A stretch of 64,000 nucleotides of DNA from an uncultured bacterium (GTDB lineage Bacteria > Verrucomicrobiota > Lentisphaeria > Victivallales > UBA1829). A model generated the notes under the pieces. That model did no database searches. It was not told the DNA's origin and saw only the letters and a program-made list of their open reading frames with translations. The translations under genes and the position numbers were made by a program. Positions 52,744 through 61,527 of this stretch are shown piece by piece. The stretch is from NCBI GenBank assembly GCA_949292215.1, contig CASEYW010000193.1, positions 62,001 through 126,000 of the forward strand. Direction: 5' to 3'. Position 1 is the first letter of the stretch. Every line of letters starts with the position of its first letter.

Positions 52744-54681
52744 TTAGCCGACGGAAATTCCACTGGGGAAATCCGGCTGATCCACGGTTACCAGACTCAG
52801 CCGATCACCGGTTCCTGCCGCCAGAAGCATTCCGCAGGATTCAACCCCGCGGATCTTTGCCGGCTTCAGATTCGCAATGATGACAATCATTTTCCCAACC
52901 AGCTCTTCCGGCTTGTAGAACTTTGCGATTCCGGAAACGATCTGGCGTTTTTCCGAACCGACCTCCAGCTGAAGGCAGAGAAGTTTTTCCGTGCCTTCGA
53001 CTTTATTCACCGCCAGAATTTTCGCAGTTTTGAGCTGAACTTTCGCAAAATCATCAATGGAAATCGCGACCCCTTCCGGAACAGCGTTTTTGGCGGATTC
53101 TTTTGCAGCTTTTTTCTGTTCCGTCTTCTGCTCCGCTTTTGGAAGCTCCGGAGATTCGAGCTGAATGCGCGGGAACAGGGCATCGATATCGGAAATGCGC
53201 TGTCCGGGTACAAGGCCGCCGGCATTTCTCAGATCCTCGAAACTGAATTCCCCGGAAACGCCGAGGGTTTTCAGCAGAAGAGCCATTTTCTCAGGCATGA
53301 CAGGCTGAAGCAGTCCGGCAACAATGCGCAGCGTTTCGGAAGCAACGTACAGAACGGTTCCGAGGCGTTCCATCTCCCCCTTCTTGGCAAGAGTCCACGG
53401 AGCGGTCTGTTCCATGTAGCGGTTTGCCGCGCGGACAGCCCCGATCACCCGTTCAATTCCGCGGTCAAGATGCAGTTCACGAACGGATTTCTCCATTGCG
53501 TCCACCGCTTCGGCGACCTGTCCGTAAAGCTGTTTATCCACCATCTCAAGAATGCCGGGAGCGGGAATTCTGCCATCAAAATAGCGGATCGTGAGTTTGA
53601 CCGCACGGCTGAGCATGTTGCCGAGATCATTTGCCAGATCGCTGTTGTAACGGGCGACAAACGCCTCCTCGGAAAACGAGGCATCCTGTCCAAGCGACAT
53701 CTCCGAGAGCAGGAAGTAACGGAACGCATCCACTCCATATTTTTCCGCCATATCCATCGGATTGACGACATTGCCGCGGGATTTGCTCATTTTATCCTTG
53801 CCGATCAGCCACCAGCCGTGGGCGAGAATTGTCCGCGGCGGTTCAAGGCCGATCGCCTTCAGCATGGTCGGCCAGTAGACCGTATGAGTTGTAAGGATAT
53901 CTTTGCCGATCAGGTGATGGGCGTTCTTCCAGTATTTTTCAAAATTCGCGGGATCTTTCCCGTAGCCGATCGCAGATATGTAGTTGATCAGCGCATCAAA
54001 CCAGACATAGCAGACATAGTCCTGGTCGAACGGCAGCTCAATTCCCCACGAAAGACGGGACTTCGGACGGGAAATACAGAGGTCCTCCAGCGGTTTCTTC
54101 AGGAACCCGAGCGTTTCATTCGCACGGTATGCGGGAAGAATGAAATCGGGATGTGTCTTGATGTAGTCAATGAGCCATTCCTGATAGCGGCTCATGCGGA
54201 AAAAATAGTTCGATTCGATGATCTCATTCGTCGGACGACGGCAGTCCGGACAGAGATTCCCATCCACAAGGTCTTTGTCCGTGAAGAAGCGTTCGCAGGG
54301 GACACAGTAGTGTCCCTGGTATTCCGCCTTGTAGATAAGATCGCGATCGTAGAGATCCTGCAGTACTTTGCGGACAATCACCTTGTGACGCTCTTCTGTC
54401 GTACGGATGAAGTCGTCGTTTTTGATGCCGAGTTTTTTCCAGAGTTCCTGAAAACGGACCACGGTGGTATCGCACTGTTCCATCGGAGTGACGTTGTGTT
54501 CCGCTGCGGCTTTCTGAACTTTCTGTCCATGTTCATCCGTGCCGGTCAGGTACCAGACATCCTCCCCCATCGCGCGGTGATACCGGGTAACGACATCTCC
54601 GAGAATCGTGGTGTAAGCGTGGCCGATGTGCGGCTTGTCGTTTACATAATAAATTGGCGTAGTCAGATAAAACGACGACAT
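52744..54681 (-). CDS. metG: Methionyl-tRNA synthetase
   Basis: A 645-residue class I synthetase charging initiator and elongator tRNA-Met. The ATG at 54681 follows AAAAGGAGCTG. The HIGH motif is in VNDKPHIGHAYTT, a zinc knuckle has CVPCERFF and LCPDCRRP (one CxxC plus one CxxC), and the KMSKS motif is KDKMSKSRGNVV. A Lys/Glu-rich linker (KAEQKTEQKKAAKES) leads to a C-terminal EMAP/Trbp111-type tRNA-binding OB fold (IDDFAKVQLKTAKIL, LQLEVGSEKRQIVSGIAKFY). The length is usual for the dimeric bacterial type. It is divergent from pepF. Confidence 0.97.
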   Translation of the reverse strand: MSSFYLTTPIYYVNDKPHIGHAYTTILGDVVTRYHRAMGEDVWYLTGTDEHGQKVQKAAAEHNVTPMEQCDTTVVRFQELWKKLGIKNDDFIRTTEERHKVIVRKVLQDLYDRDLIYKAEYQGHYCVPCERFFTDKDLVDGNLCPDCRRPTNEIIESNYFFRMSRYQEWLIDYIKTHPDFILPAYRANETLGFLKKPLEDLCISRPKSRLSWGIELPFDQDYVCYVWFDALINYISAIGYGKDPANFEKYWKNAHHLIGKDILTTHTVYWPTMLKAIGLEPPRTILAHGWWLIGKDKMSKSRGNVVNPMDMAEKYGVDAFRYFLLSEMSLGQDASFSEEAFVARYNSDLANDLGNMLSRAVKLTIRYFDGRIPAPGILEMVDKQLYGQVAEAVDAMEKSVRELHLDRGIERVIGAVRAANRYMEQTAPWTLAKKGEMERLGTVLYVASETLRIVAGLLQPVMPEKMALLLKTLGVSGEFSFEDLRNAGGLVPGQRISDIDALFPRIQLESPELPKAEQKTEQKKAAKESAKNAVPEGVAISIDDFAKVQLKTAKILAVNKVEGTEKLLCLQLEVGSEKRQIVSGIAKFYKPEELVGKMIVIIANLKPAKIRGVESCGMLLAAGTGDRLSLVTVDQPDFPSGISVG

Positions 54682-54728
54682 AACAGCTCCTTTTCGTTAA
54701 AAATCATGTCAATAAAATATAACCCAAC

Positions 54729-54757
54729 TTGAGGAATATGCCAGTTGGATATACATT
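54729..54757 (+). promoter_or_regulatory. Probable pepF promoter
   Basis: TTGAGG (54729-54734) and TACATT (54752-54757) are spaced 17 nt apart in the 115-bp divergent gap with metG, giving a leader of about 34 nt. The match is moderate. Confidence 0.4.
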
Positions 54758-54796
54758 ATCCCATCATAAAAATAAGGAAAACAGAAGGAATCGACA

Positions 54797-56581
54797 ATGA
54801 AAGAACCTGTCAACCACTCCGAACTGCCCGTCGAAATGACCTGGGACCTCTCGAAAATGTATGCCTCTCTTGAGGACTGGGAAAAGGATTTCCGCAGAAT
54901 TGACTCTCTCGTCAAAAAACTTCTTGCATTCAAGGGAAAGCTCGGCGATTCCCCCGCGACTCTCGCCGCCGCATTCAAGGCGGAGGATGAACTCGGATTC
55001 CTGATGGAAAAACTTCATACCTTTGCCCATCTGCGTTCGGATGAGGACACCGGCATCTCCGAAAACCGGGGCAGAGTCGACCGCATTCTTTCCAAATCCG
55101 CCGAAATCGAAGGCGCCACCGCGTGGTTCGAACCGGAAATCATGGCAATCGACCGGAAAAAATTCAAGGAGTTTGCCAGAGCTCCCGAACTCAAATTCTA
55201 TAAACTGACCCTGAAACGTCTGGAAGCCGACCGGCCGCACACGCTCTCCGAAAGCGAGGAACGCGTGCTCGGGCTCTCCTCGGAAGTCTTCGCAGGACCG
55301 TACAAAACCTTTTCTGTGATGAACGATGCCGACTTGCGCTTCCCTGTTGTCCGGGATGCACAGGGAAGCGAAGTCCGCCTCACCCATGGCAACTACATCA
55401 AGCTGCTGGAGTCCCCCGACCGCGAAGTCCGCAAAGGGGCCTTTCACGGAATGTACTCCACCTACGAACAGTTCAAAAACACCTTCGCGGCAATCCTTGA
55501 CACAGCCGTCCGGACCCATACGGTCGAAGCAAAACTCAGGAAGTTCAAATCCGCTCTGGAGGCATCCCTCCACGAGGATGCCGTTCCGGTCACTGTATAC
55601 AACTCGCTCATCGACACCGTTCACGACAGCATCGAACCGCTCTATGACTATTTCAAATTCCGCGCAAAACGTCTCGGCCTTGAAAAGCTCGACATGTTCG
55701 ACATTCATTGCCCGCTGGTACCCGAAGCCGCTGTCGAAGTCCCATGGGAGGACGCAGTCAGACAGGTCAAAGCAGCGCTCCGCCCTCTTGGAGATCTCTA
55801 CTGTTCCATTCTCGACCGCGCCTTCTCCGAACGCTGGATTGACATTCCTGAAGCTAAAGGCAAACGTTCCGGCGCCTATTCCAGCGGCTGCTACAAATAT
55901 CCGCCTTATCTGCTTCTGAATTATTCCGGCACGCTCGACAGCGTCTTCACGCTTGCGCATGAGCTCGGGCACTCCCTGCACTCCTACTTCTCGGACCAGG
56001 CAAACGACTATCACTATGCCGGCTACCGGATTTTTGTGGCGGAAGTTGCTTCCACCACAAACGAGATTCTGCTTCAGCACCATCTGGTCTCGCAGACGAA
56101 AAACAAAGCGGAAAAAGCATATCTGCTGAACCATCTCATCGACACCATCCGGGGCACGCTGTTCCGACAGACCATGTTTGCGGAGTTCGAGCGCGACATC
56201 CACGCTATGGCGGAAGCAGGAGAACCGCTCACGGCGGATACTCTCTCAGCTCATTACTTCGAGCTCAACAAACGCTATCACGGTCCCGGAGTCGATCCAG
56301 ACAATGCAATCCGTTACGAGTGGGCGCGCATTCCCCACTTCCATTATGACTTCTATGTCTACAAATATGCGACCGGCATCTCCGCCGCGCTTGCGCTCTC
56401 CAAAAAGATTCTCGAGGGCGATACGGAAGGATATCTTCGTTTCCTGAAGGCAGGAGACTCCAAAGAAGTCATTGATATCATGAAGGATGCCGGAGTCGAT
56501 TTCACATCTCCCGCGCCGGTGCGTGATGCCATGAGCATTTTTGCGGAACAGGTAAAAGAGCTGAAAAAGTGTCTGAAATAA
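54797..56581 (+). CDS. pepF: Oligoendopeptidase F (M3B)
   Basis: A 594-residue cytosolic zinc peptidase degrading short peptides. The ATG at 54797 follows AGAAGGAATCGAC. The metal motif HELGH has His388, Glu389 and His392, within LAHELGHSLHSYF. Downstream are FVAEVASTTNEILLQHHL (third ligand Glu region) and RYHGPGVDPDNAIRYEWARIPHFHYDFYVYKYATG, the conserved substrate Tyr/His region. The length matches PepF. Its 3' end overlaps dus by 13 nt. Confidence 0.95.
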   Translation: MKEPVNHSELPVEMTWDLSKMYASLEDWEKDFRRIDSLVKKLLAFKGKLGDSPATLAAAFKAEDELGFLMEKLHTFAHLRSDEDTGISENRGRVDRILSKSAEIEGATAWFEPEIMAIDRKKFKEFARAPELKFYKLTLKRLEADRPHTLSESEERVLGLSSEVFAGPYKTFSVMNDADLRFPVVRDAQGSEVRLTHGNYIKLLESPDREVRKGAFHGMYSTYEQFKNTFAAILDTAVRTHTVEAKLRKFKSALEASLHEDAVPVTVYNSLIDTVHDSIEPLYDYFKFRAKRLGLEKLDMFDIHCPLVPEAAVEVPWEDAVRQVKAALRPLGDLYCSILDRAFSERWIDIPEAKGKRSGAYSSGCYKYPPYLLLNYSGTLDSVFTLAHELGHSLHSYFSDQANDYHYAGYRIFVAEVASTTNEILLQHHLVSQTKNKAEKAYLLNHLIDTIRGTLFRQTMFAEFERDIHAMAEAGEPLTADTLSAHYFELNKRYHGPGVDPDNAIRYEWARIPHFHYDFYVYKYATGISAALALSKKILEGDTEGYLRFLKAGDSKEVIDIMKDAGVDFTSPAPVRDAMSIFAEQVKELKKCLK

Positions 56582-57492
56582 GGTTTTCCGCGCCACTCTC
56601 GCTGGCGAGCGGATTTGTACTGCCGTCCCGGGTTCTGCTCTCTCCGATGGAGGGGGTTCAGACTCCGGCGTTCGTTCGAGCCGCAACCGCCCTCCGCCTG
56701 CTCGATTTCTGGATCACGCCGTTTTATTCGGTCTCGCCTGAAGCGGTTCCGTCGAAACAGGTTTTGAAACGGCGCTTTGCTCCGTATTTTGAAACAGGTC
56801 TGCCGTTTGCAGTTCAACTGATCGGTCACGCGCCTGTCGAACTGGCAGAATGTGCGGTGCATCTGGAAGAAATCGGTGTGAAGGCGGTCAATCTCAATCT
56901 GGCGTGTCCCTCCAAAACGGTTCTCGGACACGGTAACGGCGGAGCTCTGCTGAAGAATCCCGATGCGGTCAGGGCAATCGTTTCGGAAGTCAGAAAAGCT
57001 CTTTCCGCACACATCTCCTTCAGCGTTAAACTTCGCGCAGGATTCAGCTCCGATGCCGATCTGCCGGATCTGATTGCAGCGGTCGAGGATGCCGAACTGG
57101 TCATCTTCCATTACCGGACCGTTTCAGAAATGTATCACCCGATTGCAAACGGACTGACAAGACTCGGCAAAGCAGTGGAATCGGCAAAAGTGCCGGTCAT
57201 CGGCAATGGAGATATCCAATCTGCAGACGATGCCAGCCGCATGGTTCGGGAGACCGGCTGTGACGGCGTCGCGCTCGCTCGTTTTTTCCTGAAAAATCCC
57301 GGAATTCTGAATGCAATCCGGAACGGCGGAACCCCATCCTCTCAGACAAGCCGCCGGGCCATGCTCGCCGAAATGAGAAACTGCAAATCCGAACTCGGCC
57401 CCCTCCTGGAATTTGCCAGAACGGGAATGGAACAGGATGAGTTTCGATCATTTCTGCATGAACTCGGTATCAATAAGAAAAAAAATCCTTAG
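56569..57492 (+). CDS. dus: tRNA-dihydrouridine synthase
   Basis: A 307-residue FMN-dependent enzyme reducing uridines in tRNA. The only start upstream of the conserved LLSPMEGV is GTG 56569, inside the end of pepF, so the reading is probably coupled. The catalytic Cys113 lies in NLNLACPSKTV, with GNGGALLKNPD following. FMN contacts SVKLRAGF, FHYRTVSEMY, PVIGNGDIQSADDA and GVALARFFLKNP are in order. The length is shorter than DusB, nearer DusC-like proteins. It is the last gene before a hairpin-rich gap. Confidence 0.9.
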   Translation: MSEIRFSAPLSLASGFVLPSRVLLSPMEGVQTPAFVRAATALRLLDFWITPFYSVSPEAVPSKQVLKRRFAPYFETGLPFAVQLIGHAPVELAECAVHLEEIGVKAVNLNLACPSKTVLGHGNGGALLKNPDAVRAIVSEVRKALSAHISFSVKLRAGFSSDADLPDLIAAVEDAELVIFHYRTVSEMYHPIANGLTRLGKAVESAKVPVIGNGDIQSADDASRMVRETGCDGVALARFFLKNPGILNAIRNGGTPSSQTSRRAMLAEMRNCKSELGPLLEFARTGMEQDEFRSFLHELGINKKKNP

Positions 57493-57780
57493 AAGATTCC
57501 TCGTAAGACACAAATTTTCGTGAGCTTTTTGCAGAAAAGGCAAAAGCGGATCAGAAGTTTGGGGTAAGCAGGAAGCGCGAGGGGAGAAGAACTGCTTTCC
57601 AAAGCGGTTTGCTCCCCTCGCATCCTTTTTCAGCAATCTTTTGAGCTGCGCTGCTTTTCTCCAGGAAGATTCCATGCATCGCACGGCCAGCGTCTCGCCG
57701 CTGGATCTGGTTAAGGCCCCCCTGCCCTTGACCAGTAAAAATGCGTTCGCATTTTTCCGTCACGCAGCTTCGCTGATGAA
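57493..57780. other. Gene-free region with four stacked hairpins
   Basis: No gene is seen in these 288 bp between convergent dus and the GH2 gene. Structures are GCGAGGGGAG (57577-57586) with CTCCCCTCGC (57612-57621), enclosing an AACTGCTTT/AAAGCGGTT pairing and followed by TTTTT. CCAGCG/CGCTGG lies near 57690-57707. CTGGTTAAGG pairs with CCTTGACCAG near 57706-57734, with one G-T pair. AAAAATGCG-TT-CGCATTTTT (57737-57756) acts like a terminator in both directions. The first and last could terminate the flanking genes, but the total is more than termination needs. Confidence 0.6.
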
Positions 57781-59472
57781 TTACAAGTTCTGGTAGAGTT
57801 TCTTTACGACATCAGCGGCAAATTTGCGACGCCGGAACTTATCAAAGACACCGGCAAGATTCAAACCAAGCGGCTTGCTGCGGATATCGGCGCCCATGCG
57901 ATGGAAACTCATGGCGTCGTTGAACTGCCAGATTGTCAGGCCGCAAAGTTCCTCCGGGACACTAGAGACCGATGTAATGACCGCTTCCAGGTATTCCGCC
58001 TGGAACTCCTCGGACCACTGGGTTTTCGCCAGATCGCGCTGACCATAGATACCGCAGCATCCCATCTCGCTGACCATGATCGGTGTATTCTCTCCGATCC
58101 GGTCACGGAAGTATTTCAGGACGCTTTCCTGCATCGGGGGGATCTCATCCGGCGGCTCGACCCCCTGCAGATGTTCCCCGATCCAGCCCGGATAAATGTT
58201 GTAGGAGACCATGTCCAGCAGCGAATGGCAAATGTCATTCCTGGTATGGTTGCAGGCAAACGTGACAATGCGGCTGGAGTCCTCCTCTTTGATGGAACGG
58301 ACCAGACGTTCCGTTATGGCATATCCTTCCCGGGTTGAGGAGTCCTGTTCATTCAGAAAAGCCCAGATGATCACGCTCGGATGATTGATGCTGTTACGGA
58401 CCATCAGACGGGTCTGTTTCTCCTGCAGATCCCCGAATTCCGGATCCGCCATCTGGCATCCCGAGTTGCCCCATCCGAGGCTCTCCTCCCAAACCAGCAT
58501 TCCAAAGGAATCACAGAGATCAAGGAAACGCTGATCCTGAGAGTAGTGGCATCCCCGGACCATGTTGCAGTGGAGATCGCGCAGATTCTGAAGGTCTTCG
58601 ATCATGACCTGTTCAGGCGTAGCGGGACCGAACTCGGGATGCGATTCGTGACGGTTGAACCCCTTCAGCCAGATCGGCTTCCCGTTCAGGAGCACACAGC
58701 GTTTTCCGGTACGGATCGTCCGGATGCCGAAGCGTTCGACAATACGATCGTCTCCACAGAGGACTTCGAGCGTATGCAGTTCCGGTTTTTCCGGAGTCCA
58801 GAGCCGGAAATCGGGAACGGTACATTCAACCATTTCCCCCTGCGTGACCTCCGCGGTACGGAACTCGCTTTCAGTATCGAAACGGAAGCGGACCGTTTTC
58901 GTTCCCTCCACTGCACCGGAAAAGAGGAAGCAGAGCGAGACCTTTCCCGTTTCGTGACAGAGCGTGCGGACCTGAACACGGTCGAGAGCACATTCCGGAA
59001 GTTGATGCAGTTCAATGCTCCGGTAAAATCCGCCGAACGCATAAAAATCGTAATTCGGGAGAAAGAGTTTCATTTTTTCAGGATCGAAATTGTTGTCGAT
59101 CGCAGCGGTGATAATGTGTTTTCCGGCCTTCAGCGGACCTGTTTCAAACTCCATGCCGCTGTACGGAAGATTCGTAAAACCGACCTCTTTTCCATCAATG
59201 CAGAATCGTGCACGCAAACCGATTCCGGCAATTTTCAGGATTCCGCGCGGAGAGTCCTCCGTAAGCAGAAATTCGCGGCGATAAAGTCCTGTTCCACGTT
59301 TGCAGCGATACGCCGGTGTGGTATCGAAGGTGCCGGGAACGGCCATAATGTCATCAGGAACAAACAAGTTTTCGTCGACATCCTCCAGAAAGGTTTTTTC
59401 GCAGAAATGGAAATTCCAGATTCCGTTCAGATCGGTGATGGGACGGCCTGGATACAGGGGAAAGGAACGCAT
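57781..59472 (-). CDS. Glycoside hydrolase family 2 enzyme (beta-glucuronidase/galactosidase type)
   Basis: A 563-residue protein without signal peptide. The ATG at 59472 follows AACAAGGAG. The sugar-binding jelly roll (LNGIWNFHF, GTGLYRREFLL, YDFYAFGGFYRSIELH), an immunoglobulin-like domain and a TIM barrel are in the usual order: NGKPIWLKGFNRHESHPEFG, MVRGCHYSQDQRFLDLCDSFGM, LVWEESLGWG, IIWAFLNEQDS with presumed acid/base Glu375, and IMVSEMGCCG with presumed nucleophile Glu469. The length and the NRHE region fit beta-glucuronidase-like members; the exact sugar is open. It is divergent from an AraC gene at 59615 that probably controls it. Confidence 0.85.
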   Translation of the reverse strand: MRSFPLYPGRPITDLNGIWNFHFCEKTFLEDVDENLFVPDDIMAVPGTFDTTPAYRCKRGTGLYRREFLLTEDSPRGILKIAGIGLRARFCIDGKEVGFTNLPYSGMEFETGPLKAGKHIITAAIDNNFDPEKMKLFLPNYDFYAFGGFYRSIELHQLPECALDRVQVRTLCHETGKVSLCFLFSGAVEGTKTVRFRFDTESEFRTAEVTQGEMVECTVPDFRLWTPEKPELHTLEVLCGDDRIVERFGIRTIRTGKRCVLLNGKPIWLKGFNRHESHPEFGPATPEQVMIEDLQNLRDLHCNMVRGCHYSQDQRFLDLCDSFGMLVWEESLGWGNSGCQMADPEFGDLQEKQTRLMVRNSINHPSVIIWAFLNEQDSSTREGYAITERLVRSIKEEDSSRIVTFACNHTRNDICHSLLDMVSYNIYPGWIGEHLQGVEPPDEIPPMQESVLKYFRDRIGENTPIMVSEMGCCGIYGQRDLAKTQWSEEFQAEYLEAVITSVSSVPEELCGLTIWQFNDAMSFHRMGADIRSKPLGLNLAGVFDKFRRRKFAADVVKKLYQNL

Positions 59473-59541
59473 GATTTCAGTCTCCTTGTTGAAGTTTGCG
59501 GAAAAGAGCGGAACAATTCTTCCGTTTTTCTTAATTTGCTC

Positions 59542-59569
59542 TTGCTTTTTTTATTTGCAATGATATAAA
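59542..59569 (+). promoter_or_regulatory. Probable promoter of the AraC gene divergent from GH2
   Basis: TTGCTT (59542-59547) and TATAAA (59564-59569) are spaced 16 nt apart in the 142-bp divergent gap, about 45 nt before the ATG at 59615. The GH2-side promoter is less clear, as expected if it needs an activator. Confidence 0.45.
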
Positions 59570-59614
59570 TGATGCTAAAAAGATAATTTTGACGCAGAAG
59601 AAGGAGTTGCACAC

Positions 59615-60436
59615 ATGCAGAATCTGACGATCCGCCGTCTCGGATTTCCGGATCGCCCTCCGGGACATCTGCCATTTTATCCGCGTTCCTGCGGCACGAA
59701 CTGTTTTTTCGGGAACGGAGAGGATAATCCGCCAAGTGAAATCACGGAACTCTGCTGGATTGCAGAGGGCGCCTGTACGTTTGAAATCGGCGATCTCTCC
59801 TATACCGTTCAGGAAAACGAATCCATCTACCGCCTTCCCGGAGAAAAACGGATCAAACGTTCCGTGCCCGGGAGACGCACCGTTGTCTACTGGGCGGCGT
59901 TCGACGGCCCCGGCGCGGCAGATTTTCTGCTCTCCTACGGCTATCCGCGCGGACCGCTGAAATCCGGGAAATGTCCGGTGCATCTGTTTGAAGAAATACA
60001 ACATTCTCTGGATACCCTTCTGCCCTCGGAGCTGCGTCGTCTTGTGGCTCTTTACACGGAACTGATCGGCATGATGGGCGAGGAGCAGGACCCGCTCAGC
60101 CGCAAGGGATTGCTCTTCCGGGATTGTCTTGCTCTGATTCAGACCCGGTACCAGGATCCGGATCTCAACGTGAATTCACTTGCGGAAATGCTGAACGTAC
60201 ACCGCACGACACTGGATCGTCTTTTTCTACGGGAAATGGGGATGCCGCCGAATCGCTATCTGCTGAAAATCCGTCTGCATCATGCACTATCGCTGCTGGG
60301 GCGCACAAAGGACTCCATTGCGGAGATTGCTTTGCAAACCGGTTTCTCGCGTCCGAACTACTTTGACCGGGTTTTCCGGGAAACCATGGGGCTCCGTCCG
60401 ATGGAGTACCGGAGAAGGAAAATGGAAGGAATCTGA
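59615..60436 (+). CDS. AraC-family transcriptional regulator
   Basis: A 273-residue protein. The ATG at 59615 follows GAAGGAGTTGC. The N-terminal half is a cupin sensor (ELCWIAEGACTFEIGD, NESIYRLPGEKRIKRS). The two HTH motifs are VNSLAEMLNVHRTTLDRLFLREMG and IAEIALQTGFSRPNYFDRVFRE, then TMGLRPMEYRRRK. It likely senses a sugar and activates the divergent GH2 gene and perhaps the downstream genes. A second AraC gene starts 3 nt after its stop. Confidence 0.9.
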   Translation: MQNLTIRRLGFPDRPPGHLPFYPRSCGTNCFFGNGEDNPPSEITELCWIAEGACTFEIGDLSYTVQENESIYRLPGEKRIKRSVPGRRTVVYWAAFDGPGAADFLLSYGYPRGPLKSGKCPVHLFEEIQHSLDTLLPSELRRLVALYTELIGMMGEEQDPLSRKGLLFRDCLALIQTRYQDPDLNVNSLAEMLNVHRTTLDRLFLREMGMPPNRYLLKIRLHHALSLLGRTKDSIAEIALQTGFSRPNYFDRVFRETMGLRPMEYRRRKMEGI

Positions 60437-60438
60437 AC

Positions 60439-61362
60439 ATGCAGCAGGAGAAACAGAATGGAAAAAAGCCATCCAATCCGTTCTATCACAACAGTTTTTC
60501 CTACGATGACAAAAGTAAAAGCCAGCATCGGAGTCAGACTCATATTGCGTGGAATTTTGAAGAGAATGTCAAGTCAGCGCTTCCTGTCTGGCCGAATTTC
60601 GTCAACCGTACGCACTTCCATCCGGACATCTGGGTCGATCACACGAACTTCATCTACACAGCCGTGGAAATCCCGCTGGAAGGGAATATGCGTTTCCGGC
60701 AACGGGATGAGAGTATTGTTGTGAATCCCGGAGAAGCCTATCTGATCCATCGCGGAGAAAACAGCCGTCTGGAATGCGGGCCCGCAGGATTCTGCAGGAA
60801 AATCTCCATTGGGCTCTCGGGCAACTCTCTTCCTTCGATCCTCATGGATTCGGGATTAATCAATTATACCAGAGTCAAGCTCGCCGATCCGGAAAAAGTG
60901 ATCCATCTGATTTTTGAAATTGAAAAAAGACTCAATATTGAGGAAAAATCGGACGAACTGGTCAGAGAGATTTCCATTCTCTGTTATACGCTTCTTCTGG
61001 AACTGGCGCGGGCTCTCCGCTTCAAGTATCCCACCACCCTGGCAAAAGCCATGGAACTGATGACCACCAATCTTGCGCGCAAACTCACGATCCGTCAGAT
61101 CGCCGGGGAATTGAACATCAGTCAGGACAAGCTTGAAGAGCTTTTTCTGCGCCGCTTCCGGAAATCTCCCAAGGAATATTTTCTCGATTTGAAAATGGAA
61201 AAAGCAAAACAGCTCCTTTCCCGGACGGATCTTTCTGTCAAGCAGATTGCAAATCAGCTCGGCTATCAGGACCAGATGAATTTTTCCCGTCTCTTCCGGA
61301 AAAAAACCGGGAAAAACCCCATGCTCTACCGGGAAACGGAGTCCATCCAAAAAAGAACATAA
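60439..61362 (+). CDS. AraC-family transcriptional regulator (second of a tandem pair)
   Basis: A 307-residue protein starting at ATG 60439, 3 nt after the first AraC stop, with GGAAGGAA upstream. The cupin part includes HFHPDIWVDHTNFIYTAVEIP and PGEAYLIHRGENSRLECG. The C-terminal HTH pair is IRQIAGELNISQDKLEELFLRRF and VKQIANQLGYQDQMNFSRLFRKKTG. A polar N-terminal extension of 35 residues (Lys/Ser/Gln-rich) is unusual. Co-transcribed with the first regulator and upstream of a pseudopilin/secreted-protein pair, it may control that cassette. Confidence 0.9.
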   Translation: MQQEKQNGKKPSNPFYHNSFSYDDKSKSQHRSQTHIAWNFEENVKSALPVWPNFVNRTHFHPDIWVDHTNFIYTAVEIPLEGNMRFRQRDESIVVNPGEAYLIHRGENSRLECGPAGFCRKISIGLSGNSLPSILMDSGLINYTRVKLADPEKVIHLIFEIEKRLNIEEKSDELVREISILCYTLLLELARALRFKYPTTLAKAMELMTTNLARKLTIRQIAGELNISQDKLEELFLRRFRKSPKEYFLDLKMEKAKQLLSRTDLSVKQIANQLGYQDQMNFSRLFRKKTGKNPMLYRETESIQKRT

Positions 61363-61401
61363 CATTCCGGAAAAACAACATAACAAAGAAAAAAAAACCT
61401 C

Positions 61402-61430
61402 TTGTCTTTTTCCCTGTTTTCTCTTATAAT
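61402..61430 (+). promoter_or_regulatory. Sigma-70 promoter of the fifth pseudopilin cassette
   Basis: TTGTCT (61402-61407) and TATAAT (61425-61430) have a 17-nt spacer. The predicted leader is about 90 nt to the ATG at 61528 and contains a GGTC-TGACAG-GACC hairpin and a stretch with codon-like bias. Confidence 0.6.
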
Positions 61431-61527
61431 TTAGCATTGTCGAGATCGTATTTTCCGTCGGCGGCACCGGCATCGGTCTGACAGGACCTTCGGTCGAAAC
61501 AACCAATTTTCAGGGAAAGGATCAATC

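Noticed and set aside
52588..54732. Plus-strand frame of 714 codons
   Set aside because: It is antisense to metG and passes straight through the metG terminator.
54764..56203. Minus-strand frame of 479 codons
   Set aside because: It is antisense to pepF, which has an intact HELGH site.
57700..57760. Integron attC-like or tRNA-like fold
   Set aside because: The core-site consensus of attC is absent, and no cloverleaf with a CCA-end or anticodon arm can be drawn.
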